DNA of 64,000 bases from Paracoccus versutus (GTDB lineage: Bacteria > Pseudomonadota > Alphaproteobacteria > Rhodobacterales > Rhodobacteraceae), in NCBI RefSeq assembly GCF_000763885.1, contig NZ_JRKO01000005.1:52720-116719 (forward strand), read 5' to 3'. This document shows positions 14,476 to 23,537 of the stretch, one piece after another; within the stretch, counting starts at the first letter, position 1, and each line of letters starts with the position of its first letter. A program made the translations under genes and the position numbers. The notes beneath the pieces were generated by a model. That model was not told the DNA's origin, did no database searches, and saw only the letters and a program-made list of their open reading frames with translations.

Positions 14476-15585
14476 ATGAAAACCTTCCACACCTTCGACA
14501 CCCCCGATGGCTGGGCTTCCGCCGCCGAGGCCTTCCGCGACGATTTCGCCACGGGCGGGCGTATCCAGATCGCGCCATGGGGAGGCTATGCCATCCTGGG
14601 CCACCAGGAACTGGTCAGCCTCGCCCGCAATCCGCTGGCCGACGGCATGGCGCCCGATCCTGCCGCGATGGCGGATACGCCCGCGCTGTTGTCGCTGCTG
14701 AACCGGGCGCTTTTCACCAAATCCGGCGATGCCCACCGGACCCAGCGGGCCGCGCTGATCGCCGCCTTCAATACCGTGCCGCTGGCCGGGATCGCGCGCG
14801 AAGCGGTGCGGCGGGCGCTGCCCTCCGGCCCGGCCCGGATCGACCTCAGGGCCGGGTTGATCGCGCCGGTCGTGCGCCGGGTCTGGGGCGACATCATCGG
14901 GCTTGACGCGACGGCGGCCCTGCAGCTGGAGGATGCGGTGCGGGACATGGCCCATGTCCTGTCCCTTTCGCCCGATCCGGCCAAGGCCCATCTGGCCGAA
15001 GCGGCCGCCGGCAGGGTGCGGAACCTGTCGCTGGCGGCGCTGGAGGGCGGGGCGCCCTTTTCGCGGAACCTGCGGGACCGGCTGGGCGACGGGCTGGCCG
15101 CCGACCTGATCGCGGGCATGGCCTTCGACGCCATCGAGTCGGCCGCCACCGGGCTGGACGCGGCGCTGCGGGTGGCCTTTGCGCATCGGCGCCAGGTGAC
15201 GGCGACGGCGCAATGCGCCAACGAATGCCTGCGCCTGGCCAGCTCCACCCCGATGACCATGCGGCTGACGACGGGCAGGATTGCCCTGGGCGATCTGGCG
15301 ATGCAGGCCGGGACCGTCCTGTCGATGGTCTGGGCCGCGGGCAATCACGATCCGCTGGCATTTCCGGCGCCAGAAAGGTTCGACCCCGACCGCCAGGGCG
15401 CGCGCCCGCTGATGTTCGGCACGGGGCAGCATGCCTGCCTGGGCCATGCGATCATCCGGGCGACCTTGGTGCAGCTGCTCGGCGTCCTGGAGGCATTCGC
15501 CCCCGAGGCCGGCACCCGGCCAGCGCGCTGGTCGCCGTTTGCGAAGGACTCTCTGCCCGCCCTTGGCATCTGTTTCGAGGGCTGA
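14476..15585 (+). CDS. Short cytochrome P450
   Basis: This 369-residue soluble haem monooxygenase is shorter than the usual 400 or so residues of bacterial P450s. The haem-binding loop FGTGQHACLGHAI holds the Cys ligand, and the K-helix ExxR motif is seen as ECLR. In the I-helix region (AGMAFDAIESAATG) I cannot find the usual acid-Thr pair that handles oxygen protons, so it may be a peroxide-using or otherwise unusual enzyme. The start at 14476 has only weak ribosome-site features (GGACTGACATC). No redox partner gene is adjacent; the flavin-reductase-like gene at 15980 is the nearest flavoprotein. Confidence 0.85.
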   Translation: MKTFHTFDTPDGWASAAEAFRDDFATGGRIQIAPWGGYAILGHQELVSLARNPLADGMAPDPAAMADTPALLSLLNRALFTKSGDAHRTQRAALIAAFNTVPLAGIAREAVRRALPSGPARIDLRAGLIAPVVRRVWGDIIGLDATAALQLEDAVRDMAHVLSLSPDPAKAHLAEAAAGRVRNLSLAALEGGAPFSRNLRDRLGDGLAADLIAGMAFDAIESAATGLDAALRVAFAHRRQVTATAQCANECLRLASSTPMTMRLTTGRIALGDLAMQAGTVLSMVWAAGNHDPLAFPAPERFDPDRQGARPLMFGTGQHACLGHAIIRATLVQLLGVLEAFAPEAGTRPARWSPFAKDSLPALGICFEG

Positions 15586-15979
15586 TCGCCGCGGGCGGGT
15601 CGGTCCATGAATGCCGCAGCCCACTCATGGCCCTTTCCTGGGGCGATGCAGATCGCGCCTTGCTTGCAGCGGGTCGCACATTGCCCGAGTTCCCGACTTT
15701 CGCCGCGGGGGTTGCGGCCGATGCTGCGATTGGCAGCCCGCATCGGCCGTGCCAGAGTGAGGAAGAAGACTCGCGACAGAAGCGCCGATGACGACGGCAC
15801 CGCAGCATGGTCCCTCTGGTCCCGAGCCGGATCGGTGCGCCGCTGGCCGGGGAGAGGCGGTCCCTGCCACGGCCCGGACCGGGCGCGCTGGGGTTGGGCG
15901 TCGATCCCTGTCATGGATGGCGAACCAGCCCGCCGGATCGAAGGGGGGACGGATGAGCGAAACAGGAAAGGAAAGCATC
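15586..15979. other. 394-base stretch without a supported gene
   Basis: The frame of the downstream flavin-binding protein is open back to 15788, but that extension is low-complexity, lacks a ribosome site and looks non-coding. Nothing else was recognised. Confidence 0.5.
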
Positions 15980-16522
15980 ATGAAGGAACTGCCGCTGAGC
16001 CGCGCCTTCACCCTGATCGAGCCGGGACCGGTGACGCTGGTCACCACGCATGACGGCGCGAGGGACAACGTGATGACCATCACCTGGACCATGGTGATGG
16101 ATTTCACCCCGCGTTTCGCCATCACCACCGGGCCATGGAACCATTCCTGGACCGCGCTCAGCGAGACCGGGGAATGCGTGATCGCCATCCCGACGCTGGA
16201 CATGATCGACACGGTGATCGGCATCGGCACCTGCTCGGGCGCCGAGGTGGACAAGTTCCAGCGGTTCGGCCTGGCGCGCCTGCCCGCCCGCCATGTCCGC
16301 GCACCGCTGATCGGCGACTGCCTTGCCAATATCGAATGCCGCGTGGTCGATATAATCGAGCGGCACGGCATCGTCGTGCTGGACGGGCTGGCGGCCTGGT
16401 TCGACGGCGACCGTCAGGAAACGCGGACCCTGCATGCGGTGGGCGACGGCACCTTCGTCGTCGACGGAGACAGGCTCGACCGAAGGGAGGCGATGCGGTC
16501 GAAACTGCCCGAGGGGATATAG
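15980..16522 (+). CDS. Flavin-reductase-like FMN-binding split-barrel protein
   Basis: This 180-residue protein, starting MKELPLSRAFTLIEPGPV, matches the flavin reductase-like family that binds FMN in a split barrel. The visible pattern is VTLVTTHDG, NVMTITWTMVMDF, SWTALSETGECVIAIP and FGLARLPA. Such proteins reduce flavin with NAD(P)H or act as small flavin oxidoreductases. ATG 15980 is preferred because AGGAAAGGA lies just upstream; ATG 15953 is an alternative adding nine residues. It could supply reduced flavin to a neighbour, but it is about 390 bases after the P450 gene and the link is unproven. Confidence 0.82.
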   Translation: MKELPLSRAFTLIEPGPVTLVTTHDGARDNVMTITWTMVMDFTPRFAITTGPWNHSWTALSETGECVIAIPTLDMIDTVIGIGTCSGAEVDKFQRFGLARLPARHVRAPLIGDCLANIECRVVDIIERHGIVVLDGLAAWFDGDRQETRTLHAVGDGTFVVDGDRLDRREAMRSKLPEGI

Positions 16523-16552
16523 ACGGAACCTTGCGGAGACCGGCGGCCGAGG

Positions 16553-16837
16553 GTGTATCAAAGCTCGGTATCCGGGAAGGCTTGCGAAGGCGAGTTCGGT
16601 GTCACGCCTCAGGGCCAGATCGTGCTTGACGTCATGGACGATGGCCGCGGCATTTCGGCGGGCAACGAGACGCGGATCTTCGAGCCGTTCTTCACCACCC
16701 GCAGCGCCTCGGGCGGCACCGGCATGGGCCTTGCGGTGGTGCGCAACCTGCTTGCCGCCCACCGTGCGGGCATCATGCTGTGTTCATGCCAACCAACCCG
16801 GTTTCGCATTACCTTTGCCCCCGGCGCGACAGGCTGA
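16553..16837 (+). pseudogene. Remnant of a histidine kinase ATPase domain
   Basis: From about 16610 the frame encodes the end of a HATPase_c domain: LDVMDDGRGISAGNE (G1 box), IFEPFFTTRSASGGTGMGL (F and G2 boxes) and AVVRNLLAAH, followed by a short abnormal tail. The dimerisation domain, the N box and any sensor are absent upstream, and no ribosome site precedes the frame. It is therefore a decayed or truncated sensor kinase and not a functional gene. It marks a junction between the P450 region and the Rieske operon. Confidence 0.7.
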
Positions 16838-17302
16838 GCCCCGCGCTCGACGGACCCAAAGCATGATACTGCCCGGCCCTGCCGGTTGCCGGCGGCGCTT
16901 CCCTACCCCGGCCGCGACGACAAGCCGGTCAGGACCGATCCGCAGGCTTGTTCGTGATCGCGCTGGGGACATTGCTGCGGATTTCGCCATCCTCATTAGG
17001 CCGGGGGCGGATCAAGCCATGCGACGGAGCGGCCCCATCCCCGTTCGGGGGCGACCATGTTCCGTTTCTGCGATTGCCCTTGGCGCCCATGCGGGCTGGT
17101 CATGCAGGGCGCAAGCTGCAACCCGCCGGCGGGCATCCCATCCTTCCCTTTCCAGCCGCGGCAGGAACCCCTTTTCGTGGCTCGTCGGAAAGCTGACGGC
17201 CGATGTCGCATTGCTGCTGCGCCGGAATAAGGGCGCGGGACAGGATGCCCGCGAATGCCGAAATGCGTCCCCATCGGAAGGTTTCTCAAGAGGTTGCCGA
17301 GA
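16838..17302. other. 465-base stretch without a supported gene
   Basis: Open frames here are low-complexity and look like chance products of high GC. The stretch must hold the promoter of the Rieske operon. No repeat or RNA element was recognised. Confidence 0.5.
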
Positions 17303-18535
17303 ATGCTGAAAGAACGGATAGCGGGTTTGCTCGACCAGCGCCGGCCCGGCCATTCCTTGCCCCGCGACTTTTATGTCGACGACGAGATCTTTCGCGCCGA
17401 CATGCAGGCGGTGTTCGAAACCGACTGGATCTTTGCCTGCAACGTGGTCGAGATTCCGCGCCCCGGCGACTACCTGACGCTGAAGGTCGGCGACAATCCC
17501 GTCGTCGTGCTGCGCGACCGCGAGGGCGGGATCGCGGCCTTTCACAACAGCTGCCGCCATCGCGGCTCGCTGATCTGCCAGAAGGAGAGGGGGCGCGCGA
17601 ACCGCCTGGTCTGCCCCTATCACCAATGGGTCTACGAGCTGGACGGCAGCCTGATCAACGCCCGCCAGATGCCCGAGGATTTCGACAGGGCGGCCCATGG
17701 CCTCGTCCCGGTTCATGTCGAGGTGATCTGCGGCATGGTCTATATCTGCCTTGCCGACGAGCCGCCCTCGCTGGCGCGCTTCCGTGCCGGGGTCACGCCC
17801 TATATCGCCCCGCACAGGCCCGACCGCACCAAGGTCGCCTTCACCTCGACCATCGTCGAGGAAGCGAACTGGAAGCTGGTGATCGAGAACAACCGCGAAT
17901 GCTATCACTGTGCGGGCAACCACCCCGAACTGCTGGTGACGCTGGTCGAATTCGCCCTGCCCGACGATCCGCTGGTCAAGGCGCAATTCCAGGGGCTGAT
18001 GGACCGCTCGGCCGCGCGCTGGGACGGGCTGGGGCTGCCGCACAAGCCGGCCGAGGGCGGCGTCGAGTTCCGCTGTATCCGCCTGCCCTTCAACGAGGGT
18101 TGCCTGTCCTTCACCATGGACGGCAAGCCCGCGTGCAACAAGCTTCTGGCCGATTTCACCGAACCCGACCTGGGCTCGGTCCGCATGTTCCGGGTGCCGA
18201 ACAACTGGAACCATTTCCTGTCCGACCACATCCTGCATTTCCGGGTGCTGCCGCTGTCGGCGAACCGGACCGAGGTGCGCACGACATGGCTGGTCCACGA
18301 GGATGCGGTCGAGGGCGTGGATTACGACCTTCGGCGCCTGACCGAGGTCTGGCTGGCCACCAATGACGAGGATCGCGTGCTGGCCGAGAACAACCATCGC
18401 GGCATCCTGTCGCGCGCCTACCGGCCCGGACCCTATGCGCCTTCCGAGTTCATGCTGAACAATTTCTCGGAATGGTATGCGGGCAAGATGGGTGATTTCA
18501 CCGGCGGCCCGCAGGCGCGGATCGCGGCGGAGTAA
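17303..18535 (+). CDS. Rieske oxygenase, quaternary-ammonium demethylase type
   Basis: This 410-residue oxygenase component probably removes a methyl group from a betaine as formaldehyde. The Rieske cluster ligands are Cys84, His86, Cys104 and His107 (CRHRG then CPYHQW). The mononuclear iron site is in ENNRECYHCAGNHPEL. This NNRECYHC pattern is typical of glycine betaine (GbcA) and proline betaine (Stc2) demethylases. ATG 17303 has AAGAGG upstream; the start at 17255 adds sequence without conservation. The reductase gene follows 5 bases later and a GATase1/AraC regulator closes the operon, as in gbc systems. The exact betaine is not determined. Confidence 0.88.
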   Translation: MLKERIAGLLDQRRPGHSLPRDFYVDDEIFRADMQAVFETDWIFACNVVEIPRPGDYLTLKVGDNPVVVLRDREGGIAAFHNSCRHRGSLICQKERGRANRLVCPYHQWVYELDGSLINARQMPEDFDRAAHGLVPVHVEVICGMVYICLADEPPSLARFRAGVTPYIAPHRPDRTKVAFTSTIVEEANWKLVIENNRECYHCAGNHPELLVTLVEFALPDDPLVKAQFQGLMDRSAARWDGLGLPHKPAEGGVEFRCIRLPFNEGCLSFTMDGKPACNKLLADFTEPDLGSVRMFRVPNNWNHFLSDHILHFRVLPLSANRTEVRTTWLVHEDAVEGVDYDLRRLTEVWLATNDEDRVLAENNHRGILSRAYRPGPYAPSEFMLNNFSEWYAGKMGDFTGGPQARIAAE

Positions 18536-18540
18536 GGCGC

Positions 18541-19569
18541 ATGGACATGCAAGCCCCTTCAGCGGCCCTGCTGTCGCTGTCCTGCATCGCCGTCCGCGAC
18601 GAGACGCCCACCGTCAAGACCTTCCGCCTGCGCGCAGGCGGCGGCCCGGTGGGTTTCGTGCCCGGCCAGGCGCTGGTGCTGAAGGTGCCCTTGCCGGGCG
18701 GTCCGGTCTGGCGCAGCTTCACCATCTCGGGCGGCGCGGGGGGCGATCTTGAACTGACGATCAAGGCGCAGGCGCCGGGCGGCGCGACCCGCTGGCTGCA
18801 CGGGAACCTGCGCGAGGGCAGGGGTATCCAGGCCCGCCCTCCGCGCGGCGCCTTCACCCTGGGGCTGCGCGGCAACGACCGGCTGGCCTTCGTCTCGGGC
18901 GGGTCGGGGGCCACGCCGATGATGGCCATGCTGCGGCACCTGGCGCAAACCGATCCCGAAGCCGATCTGGCGTGGTTCCACGCCGCCCGCGATCCGGCCG
19001 AGGTGCTCTTTGCCCGCGAACTGGCCGAGATGCAGGGCCGGATGCCCAACCTGGCGGTGGCGGTCAGCGTCAGCCAGGCCGCCCCCGGCTGGTTCGGCTA
19101 TCGCGGGCGGATCAACCGGGCGCGGCTGGCCGCCGCCATCCCCGACCTGGGCCGACGCGAGGTGTTCTGCTGCGGCCCGCAGGGCTTCATGCAGGAGGTC
19201 CGGCTGATCCATGCCGCCGAGGGCGGCGCGCGGGCGCAGTTCCACACCGAAAGCTTCGGCGGTGCCGACTTGGCCCCGCCACCCATGGCCACCGCCGCCG
19301 CCGATGCCCCCGGTTTCGGCCTGACCGTGAACGGCCGCGCCATCGGCATCCGCCCGGACGAGACGCTTCTGCAGGCCAGCCTGCGCCAGGGGGTCGTCAT
19401 CCCCTGCGGCTGCGGCGCAGGCATGTGCGGCACCTGCATGGTGCGGATCGTCTCGGGCCGGGTCGACAGCCGGCCGAACGGCGGGCTGACGCCGGAAGAG
19501 GCGGCCGAAGGCTATGTGCTGGCCTGCTCGACCCGCGCGGCGTCGGATGTCGAGATCAAGCTGGCCTGA
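18541..19569 (+). CDS. Reductase partner of the Rieske oxygenase (FAD plus 2Fe-2S)
   Basis: This 342-residue electron-transfer protein has a ferredoxin-reductase FAD domain (WRSFTISGG), an NAD-binding domain (FVSGGSGATPMMAMLRHL, EVFCCGPQGFM) and a C-terminal plant-type 2Fe-2S domain with CGCGAGMCGTC and a distal Cys (VLACSTRA). It passes electrons from NAD(P)H to the oxygenase, as GbcB does. It lies 5 bases after the oxygenase gene, so co-expression is near certain. Length and domain order are normal for the family. Confidence 0.9.
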   Translation: MDMQAPSAALLSLSCIAVRDETPTVKTFRLRAGGGPVGFVPGQALVLKVPLPGGPVWRSFTISGGAGGDLELTIKAQAPGGATRWLHGNLREGRGIQARPPRGAFTLGLRGNDRLAFVSGGSGATPMMAMLRHLAQTDPEADLAWFHAARDPAEVLFARELAEMQGRMPNLAVAVSVSQAAPGWFGYRGRINRARLAAAIPDLGRREVFCCGPQGFMQEVRLIHAAEGGARAQFHTESFGGADLAPPPMATAAADAPGFGLTVNGRAIGIRPDETLLQASLRQGVVIPCGCGAGMCGTCMVRIVSGRVDSRPNGGLTPEEAAEGYVLACSTRAASDVEIKLA

Positions 19570-19690
19570 CACCCGGATCACGGTCGGATTCCTTTCCCTT
19601 CCGGGCGGAAACCTGCTGTCGGCGGGGCTGGCCTTGCCCCAAGGATGACCCTGCCGCGATGCCCGCCGACCAGCCACCAGAGGACGCAAG

Positions 19691-21274
19691 ATGACCACAG
19701 ACCCCCGATCCGTCGCCGGCAAGCGCCTTGAGATCGCGGAAAGGACCCAGATCCTGATCGTCGGTGCCGGCCCCGCCGGGATCGCCGCTGCCCGCCACGC
19801 GCATCGGGGCGGCGCGCAGGTGCTGCTGGTCGACGAACATCCCGTGCCCTTCGAGACCATGGGCGAAAGCGTCCCGCAGATCTGGGGCGGCCGGATGGGC
19901 GGCGCGGTCCGCAACCGCAACGCCATGACCGAACGGATGCTGGAGGCGCGGCCCGATCTGGTCGAACTGTTCGAGGCCGGCATCGACATCCGCCTGGGCA
20001 CCGCCTGCTGGGGGCTGTTCGCCAACCAGCCCAACCTGGGCTGGATGCCCGGCCTGGTCGCCGGGCTGGTGGACGAGGGCCAGGGCAGCCATCTGGTCGG
20101 CTTCGACCAGGCCATCGTGGCGAGCGGGCGGCGCGACATGGGGCTGGCCTTCCCCGGCTGGGACCTGCCCGGCGTGCTGGGCGCCGGCGCCGCGCTGATG
20201 CTGGCGCGGCTTTACGATGCGCTGGACAGCCGGCGCGCGGTCATGCTGGGCTCGACCCCCGAGGCGCTGCTGGCGGCGCTGGACCTGATCGACGCGGGCG
20301 TGACCATCGCCGCCGTGGTCGAACAGGCCGCCACCCCCGCCGCGCCCGAGGATCTGGTCGCGCGCATCCGCGCCGCCGGGGTCGAGATCGTCACCGGCGA
20401 AGCGCCGCGCGGCGTCACCTCGGACGCGGATGGCGTTACCGGGCTGGTGCTGCGCAACCGCACCATCCCTTGCGATTCCGTGCTGCTGGGCGTGGGCGCG
20501 GTGCCGATGATCGACCTGCTGCATGCCGCGGGCGCGCGCTGCGCCTTCGACAATGATCGCGGCGGCTTCGTGCCGCTGCTGGGCACGGGGGGCGAAACCA
20601 GCCTGCCCGGCATTCGTGCTGCTGGCGACTGCGCGGGGATCTGGCCTGCGAAAACCGCCGATCCCGCGCTGGCCGAGGCCGAGGGGCGGCTGGCCGCCGG
20701 GGCCGCGCTGGCGGCGCTGGGGCTGGCGGATGCTCCGGCCGAGAACGCGCCGCAGCCCGGCCCCGCCGCCGATCTGGGCGAATACCGCAAGGCCTGGGTC
20801 CGCGCCTCGGTGGTCGAGGCCGTGGCCGAGATGCCGGTCTGCCAATGCGAAGAGGTCACGGCGCGCGAGATCCTGGAGGTCAGCCCGCCGCGCTATCTGA
20901 ACGCGCCGCATCTGCCGAACCTGACGCGCAGCCTGACCCAGATCCTGGGCGAGGGGCCGCCCGATCCCGACCAGATCAAGCGGCTGACCCGCGCCGGCAT
21001 GGGGCCCTGCCAGGGCCGCCGCTGCCGCGAGCAGATCCAGGCGCTGCTGGCCTTGCAGGAGGACCTGTCGCTGGGGGTGGTGCCGCTGGCCGGCTATCGC
21101 AGCCCGGTCCGGCCGATCAGCCTGGCCGCCGCCGCCATGCCCGAGGATCCCGCCATCGCTGCCGCCTGGGATTCCTGGTTCGGCATGCCGCGCCAATGGG
21201 TTCCCTTCTGGGATGTCGAGGAACATTACACGGTCGCCGCGCTTGCGACGGAGAAGGAACATGTCAGCGAATAA
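19691..21274 (+). CDS. FAD/NAD-binding subunit with BFD-like iron-sulfur site (HcnB/OoxA-like)
   Basis: This 527-residue protein has a dinucleotide-binding N terminus (ILIVGAGPAGIAAARHA), a second one near residue 190, and a C-terminal BFD-like 2Fe-2S region with CQCEEVTAREI and later CQGRRC. It resembles the alpha subunits of HcnB, OoxA (octopine/nopaline oxidase) and D-hydroxyproline dehydrogenases, which pair with a DAO-type beta subunit. That partner follows with a 14-base overlap. The pair probably oxidises a secondary or tertiary amine, such as the product of the Rieske demethylase, and passes electrons onward. Substrate assignment is inference. Confidence 0.85.
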   Translation: MTTDPRSVAGKRLEIAERTQILIVGAGPAGIAAARHAHRGGAQVLLVDEHPVPFETMGESVPQIWGGRMGGAVRNRNAMTERMLEARPDLVELFEAGIDIRLGTACWGLFANQPNLGWMPGLVAGLVDEGQGSHLVGFDQAIVASGRRDMGLAFPGWDLPGVLGAGAALMLARLYDALDSRRAVMLGSTPEALLAALDLIDAGVTIAAVVEQAATPAAPEDLVARIRAAGVEIVTGEAPRGVTSDADGVTGLVLRNRTIPCDSVLLGVGAVPMIDLLHAAGARCAFDNDRGGFVPLLGTGGETSLPGIRAAGDCAGIWPAKTADPALAEAEGRLAAGAALAALGLADAPAENAPQPGPAADLGEYRKAWVRASVVEAVAEMPVCQCEEVTAREILEVSPPRYLNAPHLPNLTRSLTQILGEGPPDPDQIKRLTRAGMGPCQGRRCREQIQALLALQEDLSLGVVPLAGYRSPVRPISLAAAAMPEDPAIAAAWDSWFGMPRQWVPFWDVEEHYTVAALATEKEHVSE

Positions 21275-22454
21275 CCCCATCCCCGGCATCGACGCCGGCG
21301 ACGACAATCGCGGCGCCCCGGTCATCGTGATCGGCGGCGGCGTCACCGGCCTTTCCACCGCCTTCTGGCTGGCCGAGGCGGGGGTCGACGTGCTGGTGCT
21401 GGAACGCGGCATTACCGGCTGGGAGGCCTCGGGGCGCAATGGCGGCGGCTGCTCGCACCACCACAGCCCGCTTTTCGCCGAGGAACAGCGGCTGTGGCCG
21501 ATGATGGACGAATTGCTGGGCTATCCGACCGAGTTCCGGCCGAACCGCATCCGCATCGCGCTGTCGCCCGAGCAGTTCGCGCTTTACGGCCGCGCCGTGG
21601 CCAATGCCCGCAAGCAGGGCTTCCGCGCCGACGACCTGGATGCGCAGACGGTGCGCGAGCTGGTGCCGCTGGCCGGGGACAATGTCCATGCCGGGCATTA
21701 CTATCACTTCGGCGGCCATGCGAACCCGCACCGCACCGTGCAGGCCTATGCCTGGGCGCTGCGCGACCGCGGCGGGCGGCTGCGCCAGCACGTCACCGTC
21801 ACCGGCTTCCGGCGACAAGGCGACCGGGTGACGGCGGTCGAGACCGACAAGGGCGTCTTCGGCTGCGACCACCTGGTCATCGCGGCGGGCCCGCAGACCG
21901 GCCGGCTGGCCGCGATGCTGCAGGTGGACATCCCCATGCGCGCCGCCCGCGCCGAGATGATCGTGACCGAGCCCTTGCCGCTGATGCCGCTGGGCGGGAT
22001 CGACGGCAACGGGCTCTATGGCCGCCAGACCCTGCGCGGCAACCTGGCCTATGGCGGCGGCCCGCATGAATGGGTCGAGACCGAGGAACAACCGGGCGGG
22101 CCGCGCCCCTCGACCCCGCTCGCGGGCAGCATCGCCCGGCGCGTGGCCGAGCTTTTGCCCAAGGCCGCCCATGCCCGCGTCATCCGCAGCTGGGCTGGCA
22201 TCATCGAGAACACCCCCGACGGTCGCCCGGTCATCGACCGTCCGGCACCGTGGCAGAACCTGACCGTCGCCACGCTGTCCGGCGTGGGCTTCGGCCTGTC
22301 GCCGGCCTCGGGCCGCGCGCTGATGCAGCTGGTGATGCGGGGACATTGCGATTTCGCCGATCTCTCCAGCCTGCGGCTGGCCCGCTTCGACCGGCTGGAG
22401 CCGGACTGGGACGCGCTTCAGGGCTGGCTGCCCGCCGCGATGGCCTCGGCCTGA
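21261..22454 (+). CDS. DAO-type FAD-dependent amine oxidase subunit (HcnC/OoxB-like)
   Basis: This 397-residue flavoprotein has an N-terminal FAD site, VIVIGGGVTGLSTAFWLAEAG, the covalent-type region GWEASGRNGGGCSHHH and the C-terminal DAO signature around IENTPDGRPVID and LSGVGFGLSPASG. It is the likely catalytic beta subunit working with the preceding alpha subunit, oxidising an N-methyl amino acid or similar amine. ATG 21261 has GAGAAGGA upstream and lies inside the end of the alpha gene. Glycine-oxidase and sarcosine-oxidase-like alternatives are possible, but the paired organisation favours an HcnBC/OoxAB-like enzyme. Confidence 0.85.
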   Translation: MSANNPIPGIDAGDDNRGAPVIVIGGGVTGLSTAFWLAEAGVDVLVLERGITGWEASGRNGGGCSHHHSPLFAEEQRLWPMMDELLGYPTEFRPNRIRIALSPEQFALYGRAVANARKQGFRADDLDAQTVRELVPLAGDNVHAGHYYHFGGHANPHRTVQAYAWALRDRGGRLRQHVTVTGFRRQGDRVTAVETDKGVFGCDHLVIAAGPQTGRLAAMLQVDIPMRAARAEMIVTEPLPLMPLGGIDGNGLYGRQTLRGNLAYGGGPHEWVETEEQPGGPRPSTPLAGSIARRVAELLPKAAHARVIRSWAGIIENTPDGRPVIDRPAPWQNLTVATLSGVGFGLSPASGRALMQLVMRGHCDFADLSSLRLARFDRLEPDWDALQGWLPAAMASA

Positions 22455-22506
22455 TGCGGACCGCTTGAAGCAGGGCGACTTGAAGAGCGGGGCGGCTTGG
22501 CCGAAC

Positions 22507-23529
22507 ATGGCGCATCGCAACCCGGATCCGCCGATGTTCTACCATGACGCGGGCGAGCCCCTGTGCTTCGCCTTCCTGATGATCGAGGGGCTCTCGATGC
22601 TGAGCCTTGCCTCGGCGACGGAACCCTTGCGCGCCGCGAACCGCCTGCTGGGGCGCGACGCCTTTCGCTGGGATCTGTGCAGCATCGACGGCCAGCCGGT
22701 CATGCCGTCCTCGGGCATCCCGTTTCCGGCCATCCCCGTCGACCAGGCGATCGAGCGCAACCACGCCCTGTTCATCTGCGGCGGCGCACGGGTCGATCCC
22801 CAGGACGAACGCCCCTATCTTGCCGCGCTGCGGCGGGCGGCGCATCGCGGCCGGGCCATCGGCGCCCTGTCCACGGCCAGTTATCTGCTGGCCAAGGCCG
22901 GGCTGCTGGACGGCTATCGCTGCACCATCCACTGGGAAAACCGCGCCGCCTTCGAAGAGGATTTCCCCCACCTGCCGATCACCGGCACGCTTTACGAGAT
23001 CGACCGCAACCGGCTGACCTGTTCGGGCGGGACGGCCTCGATGGACCTGATGCTGCATATCATCGCCGACCTGCACGGGCGCGACCTGGCCAACGGGGTC
23101 GCCAACCAGTTCCACCATGCCCGCATGCGCGATGCGGGCGAGAACCAGCAGGGCGGCCGGGCCGAACAGATCGGCACCCTGCCGGGGACGATGCAGATGG
23201 CCATCCGGCTGATGCAGGCCAATATCGAGACGCCGTTGCAGATCGAAAGGCTGGCCGCGCTGACGGGGGTCAGCGAGCGGCAGATGGAGCGCAACTTCCG
23301 CAGCTTCCTGGGCATGACGCCGGCGCGCTGCTACCTGTCGCTGCGGGTCGAGCGTGCGCGCGAGATGCTGCTTTACACCGAACAGCCGATCATCGACATC
23401 GCGGTCGCCACGGGCTTCGCCTCGACCTCGCATTTCTCGAAATGGGTCAAGGAATTCTATGGGATACGCCCCAGCGAGATGCGCGAACAGGCACGCGCCG
23501 CGCGGGCCCGGTCGCGCCGCATCGCCTGA
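22507..23529 (+). CDS. GATase1-like/AraC transcription activator (GbdR/CdhR type)
   Basis: This 340-residue regulator has an N-terminal DJ-1/PfpI-like domain (FAFLMIEGLSMLSLASATEPL, HALFICGGARV) and a C-terminal AraC domain with two helix-turn-helix motifs (LAALTGVSERQMERNF and IDIAVATGFASTSHFSKWVKEFYG). GbdR, CdhR and ArgR of this architecture activate genes for glycine betaine, carnitine and arginine use, matching the neighbourhood. A TTG start at 22465 is possible; ATG 22507 is used as the simpler choice. It ends 8 bases before the convergent MmgE/PrpD gene and probably activates both arms of the island. Confidence 0.88.
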   Translation: MAHRNPDPPMFYHDAGEPLCFAFLMIEGLSMLSLASATEPLRAANRLLGRDAFRWDLCSIDGQPVMPSSGIPFPAIPVDQAIERNHALFICGGARVDPQDERPYLAALRRAAHRGRAIGALSTASYLLAKAGLLDGYRCTIHWENRAAFEEDFPHLPITGTLYEIDRNRLTCSGGTASMDLMLHIIADLHGRDLANGVANQFHHARMRDAGENQQGGRAEQIGTLPGTMQMAIRLMQANIETPLQIERLAALTGVSERQMERNFRSFLGMTPARCYLSLRVERAREMLLYTEQPIIDIAVATGFASTSHFSKWVKEFYGIRPSEMREQARAARARSRRIA

Positions 23530-23537
23530 GCCGCCGC

